Assembly: GCA_015039365.1 (NCBI GenBank)
Contig: WION01000507.1
Span: 1-38,472, forward strand
Source: Amanita rubescens
Lineage: Eukaryota; Basidiomycota; Agaricomycetes; Agaricales; Amanitaceae
Direction of reading: 5' to 3'
Length of the DNA stretch: 38,472 bases
Both the position numbers and the translations under genes were made by a program. The notes under the pieces were generated by a model, which ran no database searches, was not told where the DNA came from, and was given only the letters and a program-made list of their open reading frames with translations. Positions 29,776 to 38,472 of the stretch are shown here, piece by piece. Every line of letters begins with the position of its first letter. Position 1 is the stretch's first letter.

Positions 29776-31335
29776 ATGGACGAACACTTTGATTTGGCCA
29801 ATGTCGGACGGACTAACCAGCTCCATGTACAGAATGAGACAAATATTATTCATAGGCAACACCAATCGTTGGAGAATATCGAGCGCGAGCCTGTCAGTGC
29901 TCAGCTGTTGGAAGAGAAAGAATCGATTAAGGAAGACCTTATTCGTTTCGAGATCGCGCTTTCGCCTCATAAACTTCTCCCAAACGAAATCCTCGGCGAA
30001 ATATTCATTCTACTCGCGCTAGATTATGGACCTGTGGAGCTTCCTATCCCCACAAATCAGATACCTCCTCAACTTGTTTTGTTCCACGTATGTTCACGCT
30101 GGCGGACAGTCGCACTTTGTATACCTGAACTCTGGAACAACACCGTTACGTATGCCCCCAATTCTGTCCGCCAAGTTCCGAGCGAAATCCTCGACAGTTT
30201 CAACCGTTCCGTGCAACTTAACCAGCAATGGATCCTGCGAGCAGGAGACACTCCTGTTGCACTGTCACTTCAAATGCGCCGTCCATGTGACGGTGTTCTA
30301 GAAAGGATCCTTTCACCCATCAAGTTAAAAAAACTTCATATCAGGCTGGTTGGACCATATCAAGTCGGAGAACTGTGCGGATTGCCTGATACTGTATTTC
30401 CCAACCTCGAAGAGCTTAGTCTTACGCTCGAATTACATTATTATAACTGTAATTTCGACAAACCATTCTTTACCCGACTTCGGTCTGTGAGGTTCTCTGG
30501 CGTGAACCCCAATGTTGACTTCTCTGACTTGCTCAAACGTATTTCTCTGCCTTGGCATCAACTGGAGTGTTTTGGATTCCTTTTCTGTCTTGACTGCTTC
30601 CGTCTTCCCATTATCACCGACTTATTACGCCAAATGCCGAATCTACGGCAACTCATTTGTGTCATTTACGCGAACCGAACAGACCCGCTGCCCACTTTTT
30701 CCGTTCCCAACCTACAGAATTTCACACTGAAGATGATCGATGGCAATCCGAACCGGTGCAGCGAGGTCATTCGCAGTTTTGCGTTCCCAGCTCTTACCAG
30801 GTTCGTGTTGGACTTTAGGTCCTGGACGCCCGAAACTCTCAAGGCTATCAAGCAACAGCACAATCTCGATCGACTTCAAGAATTTGTACTTATCGTCCGG
30901 GACAAAGAGCCGGCTGAACTATTGGCCTCTTCTATACTAGAGAATGCACCTATGCTACGCTCATTGCAACTTCCGGAATGTGCCATCATGGATACTGAAG
31001 CTATCGTGGGTTTGTCAAACGGAACGCTCGGGCGCTTTCTTCGAAAGTTGCATATTAAACGCGTCTCCGATCCCACGGAAATCATCAAAATGGCGGAAAA
31101 ACGAAAGGAAGTGGTCGACCAGTTGATCAAAGATGGTTGTAGTTGGAGAGAAAAGATCACCGTTTTGAGGGAGATTATAATTTGTGATTCGGTTAAAGAT
31201 GACGATGAAAGAGTCGTAGCCTTGAAGAAGGCTGGAATCACAATTACTGGTAAAGATGTGTTGCCGAGATTTGATCATTTCCATTCACTTCGACATGATG
31301 ATGTATTATATTACGATCGCGATTTATATCCGTAA
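29776..31335 (+). CDS. F-box domain protein (F-box-like/LRR type), copy 2
   Basis: Single exon, 519 residues, paralogue of the protein at 24212. The same plan is kept: N-terminal coiled coil (SAQLLEEKESIKEDLIRFEI), F-box-like motif (LSPHKLLPNEILGEIFILLA), VCSRWRTVALCIPELWNN and leucine-rich repeats. It lacks several residues near the N-terminus (RRLIIQKREAL becomes HRQHQSL) and in the repeat area, has short insertions (SWREK, KDDDE), and extends 28 residues past the end of copy 1 (TGKDVLPRFDHF to DLYP). Divergence is spread along the protein. Predicted SCF ubiquitin-ligase adaptor with unknown target. Its stop lies 92 bp before the epoxide-hydrolase-like gene on the same strand. Confidence 0.9.
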   Translation: MDEHFDLANVGRTNQLHVQNETNIIHRQHQSLENIEREPVSAQLLEEKESIKEDLIRFEIALSPHKLLPNEILGEIFILLALDYGPVELPIPTNQIPPQLVLFHVCSRWRTVALCIPELWNNTVTYAPNSVRQVPSEILDSFNRSVQLNQQWILRAGDTPVALSLQMRRPCDGVLERILSPIKLKKLHIRLVGPYQVGELCGLPDTVFPNLEELSLTLELHYYNCNFDKPFFTRLRSVRFSGVNPNVDFSDLLKRISLPWHQLECFGFLFCLDCFRLPIITDLLRQMPNLRQLICVIYANRTDPLPTFSVPNLQNFTLKMIDGNPNRCSEVIRSFAFPALTRFVLDFRSWTPETLKAIKQQHNLDRLQEFVLIVRDKEPAELLASSILENAPMLRSLQLPECAIMDTEAIVGLSNGTLGRFLRKLHIKRVSDPTEIIKMAEKRKEVVDQLIKDGCSWREKITVLREIIICDSVKDDDERVVALKKAGITITGKDVLPRFDHFHSLRHDDVLYYDRDLYP

Positions 31336-31427
31336 CAAGTATGGGAATAACGTATTTTGACAATTAGTAGCCGGTATTCTCGGCTAAGTCGGCACCCTGA
31401 TTATTATTATCGTACTCAGCAACCGAT

Positions 31428-33107
31428 ATGAGAGCGAAAGCCCTCACATTTTTCAACGCCATCTCTCTCATAACCTACGTTAGCGCTGGACAGTTCAATC
31501 CACGTGCATACGAAGCAACCGCTAGCAAGATTGCCACTTGCAATGCTATAAAGAGGACTGTGTCGCCCTCATCGACTGGTACAGGGTTCGACGTCGTTGA
31601 CGAGGAGCACGTACAAATCCGACTACGTAAGCTCGATGCTATTGGGCTTCCAAGAGTGGTCATAAGCTTATGCTTCGTTGACGTTCATTTTGCGTTTTGG
31701 CCCGGACTGCGGTTGATGCAGACTATGTCGACATCAACCCCACTGCGAGAACTACCATACTCATGGTTCACGGGTGGCCCGCTGATTGGTCAACTTGGTC
31801 GTATCAAATTGAAGAATTCAAGGCAAGCTCATCAGGCTCCTCTTTGAGGTGTGGAATTTGACTGGAGCGAATAGGACGATTATCGTCTTATAGTTCCGTC
31901 TCTTCGTGGGTTCGGAAAGTCAACGCATCCTGAAAACACAAGGTCGTCCGGAACGTTGTTTGATATGGTCAACGACTTGGATTGTATCTTGAAGCACGCG
32001 GGAGTGGAGAAGGCGATTTGCATGGGGTGCGTGACTCGTTCATTCACGAATAGTTCCAGCTCTAATTTATTGGTTAATAGGCACGATTGGGGTTCTCAAA
32101 TATGCTACGAAGCAGCTCGATCAAGGCCAGACATTACAAGTGCTGTCATCGGTGTTGCCATCCCCGTCAGTTCAACCTCGTCCCTCCAATCCCAGACGAT
32201 TCTACTGAACTTACTTTTTTCAGTATATCCCCCCTGGAGAAACCTTTATGGCCATTTCTAGCATCGTCAAAGACTATCCAAAAATGATGTATCAATGTTA
32301 CTTTGACGAGAAGATGAGCGAAGCTTCGGAGGAACTCGGCAAGGACGTCCGGCGAATGCTGAGAGGGACGTATAGAACCTTAAATAACCCACCCCCTGAA
32401 GGTTTCTTAAAGAGCAAGGACGCGTTTCTGGATGTCTATGCCGAGGACGAGGTATCAAAAAACATCATTTAATTTGCATATTGAGGAGACTCAGCTCAGC
32501 GAGTAGATCTCTCCAATCGCATTCATGACACCCGAAGAAGAGGATTATCTCGTCGAACAGTTTACGAACCAAAAGTTTGAACACAGTGCGTTGCCTTTCT
32601 GTATTGCTAGGTCAAAGTTTTTGCTGATGCGAACACATTACAGATTTACAATTCTATGCAACAGAAGTACGCTTATACCTTTCGTTGGAGAGCTTGCCGT
32701 CATCGTACATATAACACAGAACCGATATCAGTCATGGAAGTTTGCGCGTGACCAAGGGAATCTGACGCTGCCGCAACCCGTTTTGACCGTTTACCCAACC
32801 AAGGCAAGCTATACTCTTTTTCGATGATCAGTATGAAAGAAGCTAACAGACCGCAGGATACCGTTGCAAATTGGCCGCTTCTGGCTTGGTATTTGGGCAC
32901 AAAAAAGTATATCAAAAACTGGACGACAGAAGTATGTTGGGTATCTTGCGCATAGACGATATTTATAACCCTACTCGCCAGACTGTCACTGCGGGTCATT
33001 GGATTCACCTTGAAAATCCTGAAACTTTCAACATCATTGTTAGAAAATGGCTGACGAAATTGAGAGAGGAGGAAGGGAGGAACGAAAGGCCCATTGATGA
33101 GCTGTAA
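31428..33107 (+). CDS. Alpha/beta hydrolase, epoxide hydrolase-like
   Basis: Hydrolase with epoxide-hydrolase signatures. Ten exons: 31428-31626, 31722-31822, 31875-32026, 32081-32165, 32224-32451, 32507-32585, 32644-32666, 32720-32803, 32857-32931, 32982-33107, giving 383 residues. Oxyanion motif HGWPADW, then LRGFGKSTHPE, the nucleophile elbow GHDWGSQ (catalytic Asp), the cap-domain FMTPEEEDYLVEQF, and the catalytic His in TAGHWIHLENPE. By family the Asp attacks the epoxide and water, activated by His, releases the diol; the substrate is unknown. The N-terminus (MRAKALTFFNAISLITYVSA) resembles a signal peptide, which is unusual for the mostly cytosolic fungal members. Introns 2 and 7 use GC donors. 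Converges on the SMP-30-like gene with a 102-bp gap. Confidence 0.9.
31823..31874 (+). other. GC-AG intron (52 nt) in epoxide hydrolase-like gene
   Basis: Exon end TTCAAG, donor GCAAGC, acceptor GAATAG. Joins IEEFK to DDYRLIVPSLRGFG in frame, as the family requires; no GT donor in the interval gives this. Confidence 0.85.
32804..32856 (+). other. Second GC-AG intron (53 nt) in epoxide hydrolase-like gene
   Basis: Exon end ACCAAG, donor GCAAGC, acceptor CCGCAG. Joins VLTVYPTK to DTVANWPLLAW in frame. The donor hexamer and preceding AAG are identical to the other GC-AG intron of this gene. Confidence 0.85.
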
Positions 33108-33209
33108 ACTAGAGATAGACGTGTGTATAATGCCCAATGTAGAGTGATTGTAGCGTTTTGTAACGGTAGCACTCCCCAAGATGTAGTATTTCATCAATTA
33201 TAACCCAAA

Positions 33210-34827
33210 TCACGGAAACAATGGAGGTACATGCTTTGCAGCTATATGCGCCAGATAGATCTTGAATTCGGAAAGAATAAACAGCCGTCCATCACCTGCA
33301 AATACCATGTTCGGCGTCCAACTACCCGTGAAAAATTTGCCGAGTAGAGTTCCTTGCTCATTCCAAACATGCACTCCGTCCTCAGATCCAGAATACACGT
33401 TACCTCTGGTATCCACCTGGAGTCCGTCTGGTAGGCCCGTGTCTAGGTAAGCAAACACTCGGCGGTTCATGAATGCGTGCGAGGACGGATCAACGTCAAA
33501 AACGTAACTGGGACTTCGGTCAAGGACGAGTTTCCTACGAATATGTTGCGCGACTTACATAGTAGCAGGCGCTGTTGGGTCCATAGGCTTGAGGAATCCC
33601 CATGCAGCGCCGGTATCTGTACTTATTTATTCCCAAGTCAGCTGGAAATTGAACAAGATGAGAAAATGGACCAACATGTATGCCTTCTTTCCGTCAGGGG
33701 AAAACGCGATCCCGTTTGGCTTATCAAAACCTGTTGCGACGACGCGAACATTGCCTGTTCTTGGGTCGAATCGATATACTTGGCTAGGCAACCGAGGGGC
33801 AGGGGCGGAAGTTGAATAGATAGCCGAATCTATTGCCGAATGAACATCATCAAATGCTCGAAAGTGTGCTTGAACGACAACGTACATGACGTCTGTGAAG
33901 AAAATGTTTCCACTCGGATGTACTTTTATATCGTTGAGAGAGTTGAACTGGCGTCCGTAATAGTTATCTAGTAGAATAGTGGCGTTATGTGGATGAGAGG
34001 GGTTAATGAGAGCAATGGTAGGCGGGTGGGGGCCACGTCCCGAGTTAATGAAGAGAAGGTTGGAGTGGTAGGGACCTGTGCCTCCGTTCGTCATTTGAAT
34101 AGCTTCCGGAAGGTCCAACTACGTTCGCATTATTTCATCACATTTAATAATGGAGAGCGAGATGTTACGTACTTTCCTAATCGTAGCGCTGATTGGTGTT
34201 CCGAGGGGTACGCCGGCTATCTTTTCCTCCGCCTCTTTCATGCTAATCTTCGCCACTTGATTATTATGTTCGAGGTCGCTGTTGCTCAGCGGACCTCCTG
34301 CATTGCTGGCAAAGAACACCTGGTCAGTGACTGGATCATAGATTGGGGCTTCGTGCGCGAATGCAAACGTGTTGTTCGATGCAATTTCATGGATGGACGC
34401 ATTGGATCCAAGAATAGTGAGAAAGGCTGTGTCAAAGACTTGGAAAAAAGGCGGCTGCGTGGATGTTGGGTTAAAGAATTCTGATTTGGAGAAGCTGGAA
34501 GTGCGAAAAGGCCTTCCTGTCCCGCTGAGAACGTTGAACGACTTGGAATCGACGAACTAGTGGTTATGTTGCAAAGGTTAAAAAAAACACAGTTATTAGG
34601 CGAAAGAGATATAAGTCACTTACCACAGCTTGCGAGGGAGGTTCCGGAATGTCAACAATCGCAGTGGGCTGCCACCCCTGGGGAATTTCAAGTTTATTCT
34701 CGCCAAAATACACAAGTAGTGCGAGAACTGCGACGAGGGAGGACAAGAAAAGTAAAGTTGAGGATTTCCATGAAGTTCTTGAAGCAGGAGCAGACCTGTT
34801 CACCTCGCGATTGTTTTCCGTCGCCAT
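33210..34827 (-). CDS. SMP-30/gluconolactonase-like beta-propeller protein A, membrane-anchored
   Basis: Exons: 34827-34624, 34556-34173, 34118-33676 (intron 33830-33885 read through), 33621-33559, 33507-33210, giving 463 residues. A short polar N-terminus is followed by a membrane segment (about 25-42: LLFLSSLVAVLALLVYF), then a six-bladed propeller of the SMP-30/gluconolactonase/LRE type: APIYDPVTDQVFFASN, NSLNDIKVHPSGNIFFTD, QVYRFDPRTG, DKPNGIAFSPDGKKAY, LPDGLQVDTRGNVYSG. The Asn of SLND and the Asp of LPDG are the usual metal ligands. Family enzymes hydrolyse sugar lactones or similar esters; the substrate is unknown. Compared with copy B, one extra base lies near 33791-33807, which puts the spliced message out of frame. 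The read-through form is in frame, so function is doubtful. Confidence 0.75.
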
Positions 34828-35735
34828 TGTGGGAACAAAAGAGTCAGCGACTCAGCGCATTGGGGGCGGGGACCGCCGGCGCCGCCCCTGCCCAGTCCAG
34901 CCGTTGGCTATAGCTGCGGATGTCAATTTTTCACAACGTTGGGTCGTACTACAGTAATATCGCTGCTAAAACTTGATTGTCAATAGCGCTGAATATTGGT
35001 AACACCAGTGAGATTAACTGGTGGTGGCATGCTAGGCGCGATCACGTTCCCATCAGTTACGTTTTCGCCAGGTACCGCTGTCCGTCTACCACCCAACTTG
35101 ACGTATGCCAGTGGCAGAGTGTCCAACAGTTACCGGCGCGTGATACTGCTCGCTGAGATCTGAGTGAAATATAGTGAAAACGATGAGAGTTACAAAATTG
35201 TCTGATCATTCGATCACTGACATCGATCGATCTCGATCATCAACCAATGATGATATCCAAGATCCTTGAGCTTGAGATATGAGGAGATATGTCCGCTCAG
35301 CTTGTTCAACACCAATCCGTGCTGTGGCAACTTGCGGCCAGTGGTTCTAGCGAGCTCAGGAAAAGGAATGTTTGGAACCTCACAGGAGGCAGTAGATGCC
35401 AAGACGCCATGAGGGGCATCGGGAAGCGGATGCGAGGCGGAAGTTCGTTCTTGGCGATTGAGACAACTGCGCGATGATCTCAGTCGCGACTGAACCGATG
35501 ATCAGAGCCAGCGGCGGGTCGCGATATACCATGAGAAGATTAATATACAAGTGGTTGCACCTGAATTCCAGCAGAAAGCTCTCAGAGAAGGGTCATGGTC
35601 GTCTATTGTACATGTTCTATGGAGTGTAAAATAACTGGCATGAATTTAACTAGATTTTTCAGATTTATGTCCAAGGTTATATCTTGAGAAAAAACTCGTT
35701 CAATTTCCTCATAGATGATAGTACCCAATTGCAAA
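34828..35735. other. Intergenic region between SMP-30-like copies
   Basis: Holds the upstream region of copy A and the 3' flank of copy B. GATC-rich around 35203-35245. No gene recognised. Confidence 0.5.
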
Positions 35736-37328
35736 TCACGGAAACGAAAGCGGCATGTACTTCTCAGCTATATGCGCAGCGTAGATCTTGAATTCGGAGA
35801 GGATAAACAGCCGTCCATCACCCGCAAATACCATGTTTGGAGTTAAGAAACCCGTGAAAAATTTGCCAAGCAGAGTTCCTTGCTCATTCCAAACGTGCAC
35901 TCCGTCGCCGCATCCAGAGTACACGTTGCCTCTTGTATCCACCTGGATTCCGTCTGGTATACCGGTATCCGGGTAAGCAAAGACGCGACGATTCATGAAG
36001 GCATGCGAAGTCGGGTCAACGTCGAAAACGTAACTGCCAGGACCTCGGTCAAGATCAGGCTTCCTACAAGTACGTAATGTGACTTACATGGTAGCAGGCG
36101 CTGTCTGGTCCGTGGGCTTGAGGTAACCCCATGCTGCACCGGTATCAGCACTAATTCTTTCATCAGTTAACTGAAGGCGCGGGTGAGAATGAGGACCGAC
36201 ATGTATGCCTTCTTTCCGTCTGAAGAAAATGCGATCCCGTTTGGCTTGTCGAAATCCGTTGCGACAACGCGAACATGACCTGTTCTAGGGTCAAACCTGT
36301 ATACTTGGCTAGGTAATAGAGGGTTAGGGCGGAAGTTGAGTAAATGGCCGTATCTATTTCCAAATCAAGCATCATGAACGAGAGTGTTGATTTGAATGAC
36401 AACGTACATGACGTCGGTGAAGAATATGTTTCCGCTAGGATGCACTTTGATATCGTTGAGAGAGTTGAATTGGCGTCCGTAATAGTTATCAAGGAGGACG
36501 GTAGAGTTATGTGGAGGAGAGGGGTTGACGAGAGCAATGGTAGGCGGGTGGTCCAGACCACGTCCCGAATTGATGAAGAGAAGATTAGAATAGTAGGGAC
36601 CTGTACCTCCGTTGGTCATTTGAATAGCCTCTTGAAGGTCCAGCTTTTCGCCACGATTGATAAAGCTTAAAGGAGGGCAAGATGCCACGTACTTTCGTAA
36701 CCGTAGCGCTGATGGGCATTCCGAGGGGTACGCTGGCTATCTTTTCCTCCACCTCTTTCATGCTAATCTTCGCCACTTGGTTATTATGTTCGAGATCGCT
36801 GTAGCTTAGCAGACCACCTGCATTGCTGGCAAAGAACACCTGATCGGTGACTGGGTCATAGATCGGGGCTTCGTGTGCGAATGCAAACGTGTCATTTGAC
36901 GCAATTTCACGGATGGACGCATTGGATCCGAGGATAGCGAGAAAGGCTGGGTCAAATACTTGGAAGAAAGGCGGCTGCGTGGACGTTGGGTTCAAGAAGT
37001 CTGATTCAGAGAAGCTAGAGGTGCGGAAGGGTTTTCCTGATCCACTGAGAACGTTGAATGACTTGGGATCGACGAACTAGTTGCGACAAAATTAAAACTT
37101 GTGGTTTTTAGGATATGCGACACCTACCACAGCTTGCGGGGGAAGGTCCGGAATGACACTCCTGACAAGCTGCCACCCCTGTGGAATTTCGTGATCGCGA
37201 AGATACACAAGCAGCGCAAGAACCACAACCAAAGACGACAAGAAAAGTGAAATTGATGATTTCCATGATGAGGACTTTGAAGCAGGGGTGGCCCACTTTT
37301 CTACCTCGCCGTTGTCCTTGCTGGTCAT
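35736..37328 (-). CDS. SMP-30/gluconolactonase-like beta-propeller protein B, membrane-anchored
   Basis: Intact paralogue of copy A in direct tandem. Six exons: 37328-37128, 37076-36693, 36643-36408, 36353-36201, 36150-36088, 36033-35736, giving 444 residues. The N-terminus has a membrane segment (about 26-43: SLFLSSLVVVLALLVYL), with the propeller predicted outside the cytosol or in the ER lumen. Motifs match copy A: APIYDPVTDQVFFASN, NSLNDIKVHPSGNIFFTD, DKPNGIAFSSDGKKAY, IPDGIQVDTRGNVYSG. Here intron 3 (36354-36407) contains a stop and must be removed; splicing gives TDV-IYGHLLNFRPNP in frame. The donors of intron 4 in both copies (GTTGGT, GTCGGT) are weak but shared. A lactonase-type hydrolase role is inferred from family only. 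Confidence 0.88.
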
Positions 37329-38472
37329 CGTGAGAATGGAAGGGTTGGCAATTCAGTCACCCAGCCTGAAGGCATCACCTGCCAAAACCTGCCTCGCCAG
37401 ATGTTAATTTTAGGACTATTCTTTCTAGGTATCTCCAGGATTACAAAATAATTGGTACGTGTCGTGATGCAGTTGTATATCTCAATCACCCAGACCGCCT
37501 CTCTCCTATTTCCCTATACATCCCCCTCGCAGCCCCTTGGCATCTACCCAGTTTGGTTCCAAACCCTTCTATTCCTGAGCTCGTTGAAGTCACTTGCCAC
37601 AACCAAAGATGGAATAGGAGGGATCTTGGTTTGACGATCGGTTTGATGATCGATCGATGACAGTGATCGGTGATCAAATTTCAAATGTCATAGCAGCGCT
37701 TATAATTTACGGCGAGCCAGGATGAGTTTCGCAGTTAGCACGTGCGCAGTTATTGCGATAAAGGTCGAGTTGTACTCATACATTATTGAGGGTGGCAGCC
37801 TATCGGTCGCCTTCCAAGTTCTTTATTATCAGTTCATAATTGAAGGTGCCTTAATATAAGCTGGTCCTTTGGGGACCATCGATAAACATGAAACACAATC
37901 GCTGGGATTCAAAGCTTCATTGATGCGCCACGTTCATTTAGTAACGTACATAGGGGATATCAGGGTTCACGTTCAGAAGATATCTCTGGATACGCATCTA
38001 TTCCGTTCGGTTCTTTGTCGTTAATCCCGTTAGATTAAAACTCTATGTGCTTCTATGCGCACCGCGTACGATATCACTAGAGTCACAAGTCACTTGATAC
38101 ATTTTTGCCCTACCTTTGACCGGCCTAACCTTTTGAATTGACATCCTCGCGCGCGTCTTCACTTCCGCTTGCCTCGAGGGCTTTTTCAAATTTCCAATTT
38201 CAGGAAGCGCAGCGAGGCGCGTGACGCTTTTACGTCAGGCACGATCCATATCCAGGGACTGGGGAGTAACAAATACCATATCTGCCATGGGCCAGCACCA
38301 CAATCTGGTTGCCCACAAACCTTCTTAGTTCATGCTTATAGGGTCTGGGACTCAGAGCGCCCATTTCTTCCACCCACCTTTTCTTACCTCTCATCGAAGA
38401 CAGATACCCGTGTCTCAATATGAAATTCCCCTGGCTCAACATTTCCGTTCCATTCATCGACAACGGACCACC
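37329..38472. other. Intergenic region at the right edge, possible gene start at the end
   Basis: No recognisable gene. GATC-rich near 37635-37670, as in the region before copy B. At 38420 an open frame starts MKFPWLNISVPFIDNGPP and runs off the window; it could be the first exon of the next plus-strand gene, but 17 codons are too few to judge. Confidence 0.4.

Noticed and set aside
38230..38463. 77-codon minus ORF at the right edge
   Set aside because: No recognisable domain, and an overlapping plus ORF of similar quality; neither can be supported.

Overview
This window comes from a mushroom-forming basidiomycete (Agaricomycetes). The genes carry many introns of about 45-60 nt with GTACGT/GTAAGT-type donors. 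They include a fungal NB-ARC/TPR NLR pair, fungal F-box proteins, a GH16 laminarinase-like glucanase, an ADH6-like dehydrogenase and an epoxide-hydrolase-like enzyme. No tRNA, rRNA or CRISPR array was found. Exon coordinates below were worked out by hand from reading-frame continuity, splice consensus and family sequence knowledge; there is no transcript evidence.

Left third (1-15200). A segment is duplicated in direct orientation. Each copy holds a decayed minus-strand relic of the mitochondrial DNA polymerase gamma gene followed, head to head, by an intact plus-strand NLR gene (1618-5057 and 11236-15030). Both NLRs start with a textbook N-myristoylation/palmitoylation signal, continue with a complete NB-ARC, and end in nearly identical 42-residue TPR repeats (13 and 16 copies). 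The second array is a clear higher-order repeat of 504 bp. Between the copies lie two housekeeping genes that share a 75-bp promoter gap: mitochondrial malate dehydrogenase (minus, with a 6-nt microexon) and cyclin C (plus).

Middle (15350-25700). This part holds a short relic and an intact gene of a prolyl-4-hydroxylase-like 2OG-Fe(II) oxygenase (minus), a GH16 beta-glucanase (minus, 7 exons), a zinc NADP-alcohol dehydrogenase (minus, 14 exons), a small G-domain GTPase (plus) and a single-exon F-box protein (plus).

Right (25700-38472). This part holds a secreted two-repeat protein of unknown function, an unresolved minus-strand locus, a paralogous F-box gene, an epoxide-hydrolase-like enzyme with two GC-AG introns, and a tandem pair of membrane-anchored SMP-30/gluconolactonase-like genes (minus). 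One member of that pair has a 1-nt insertion that is compensated only if its intron is retained.

Three gene families (NLR, F-box, SMP-30) are each locally duplicated within 38 kb, and short gene fragments lie near the duplication edges. The window looks like an actively rearranging accessory region interleaved with conserved metabolic genes. The most interesting system is the NLR pair: probably lipid-anchored, with rapidly amplifying recognition repeats.
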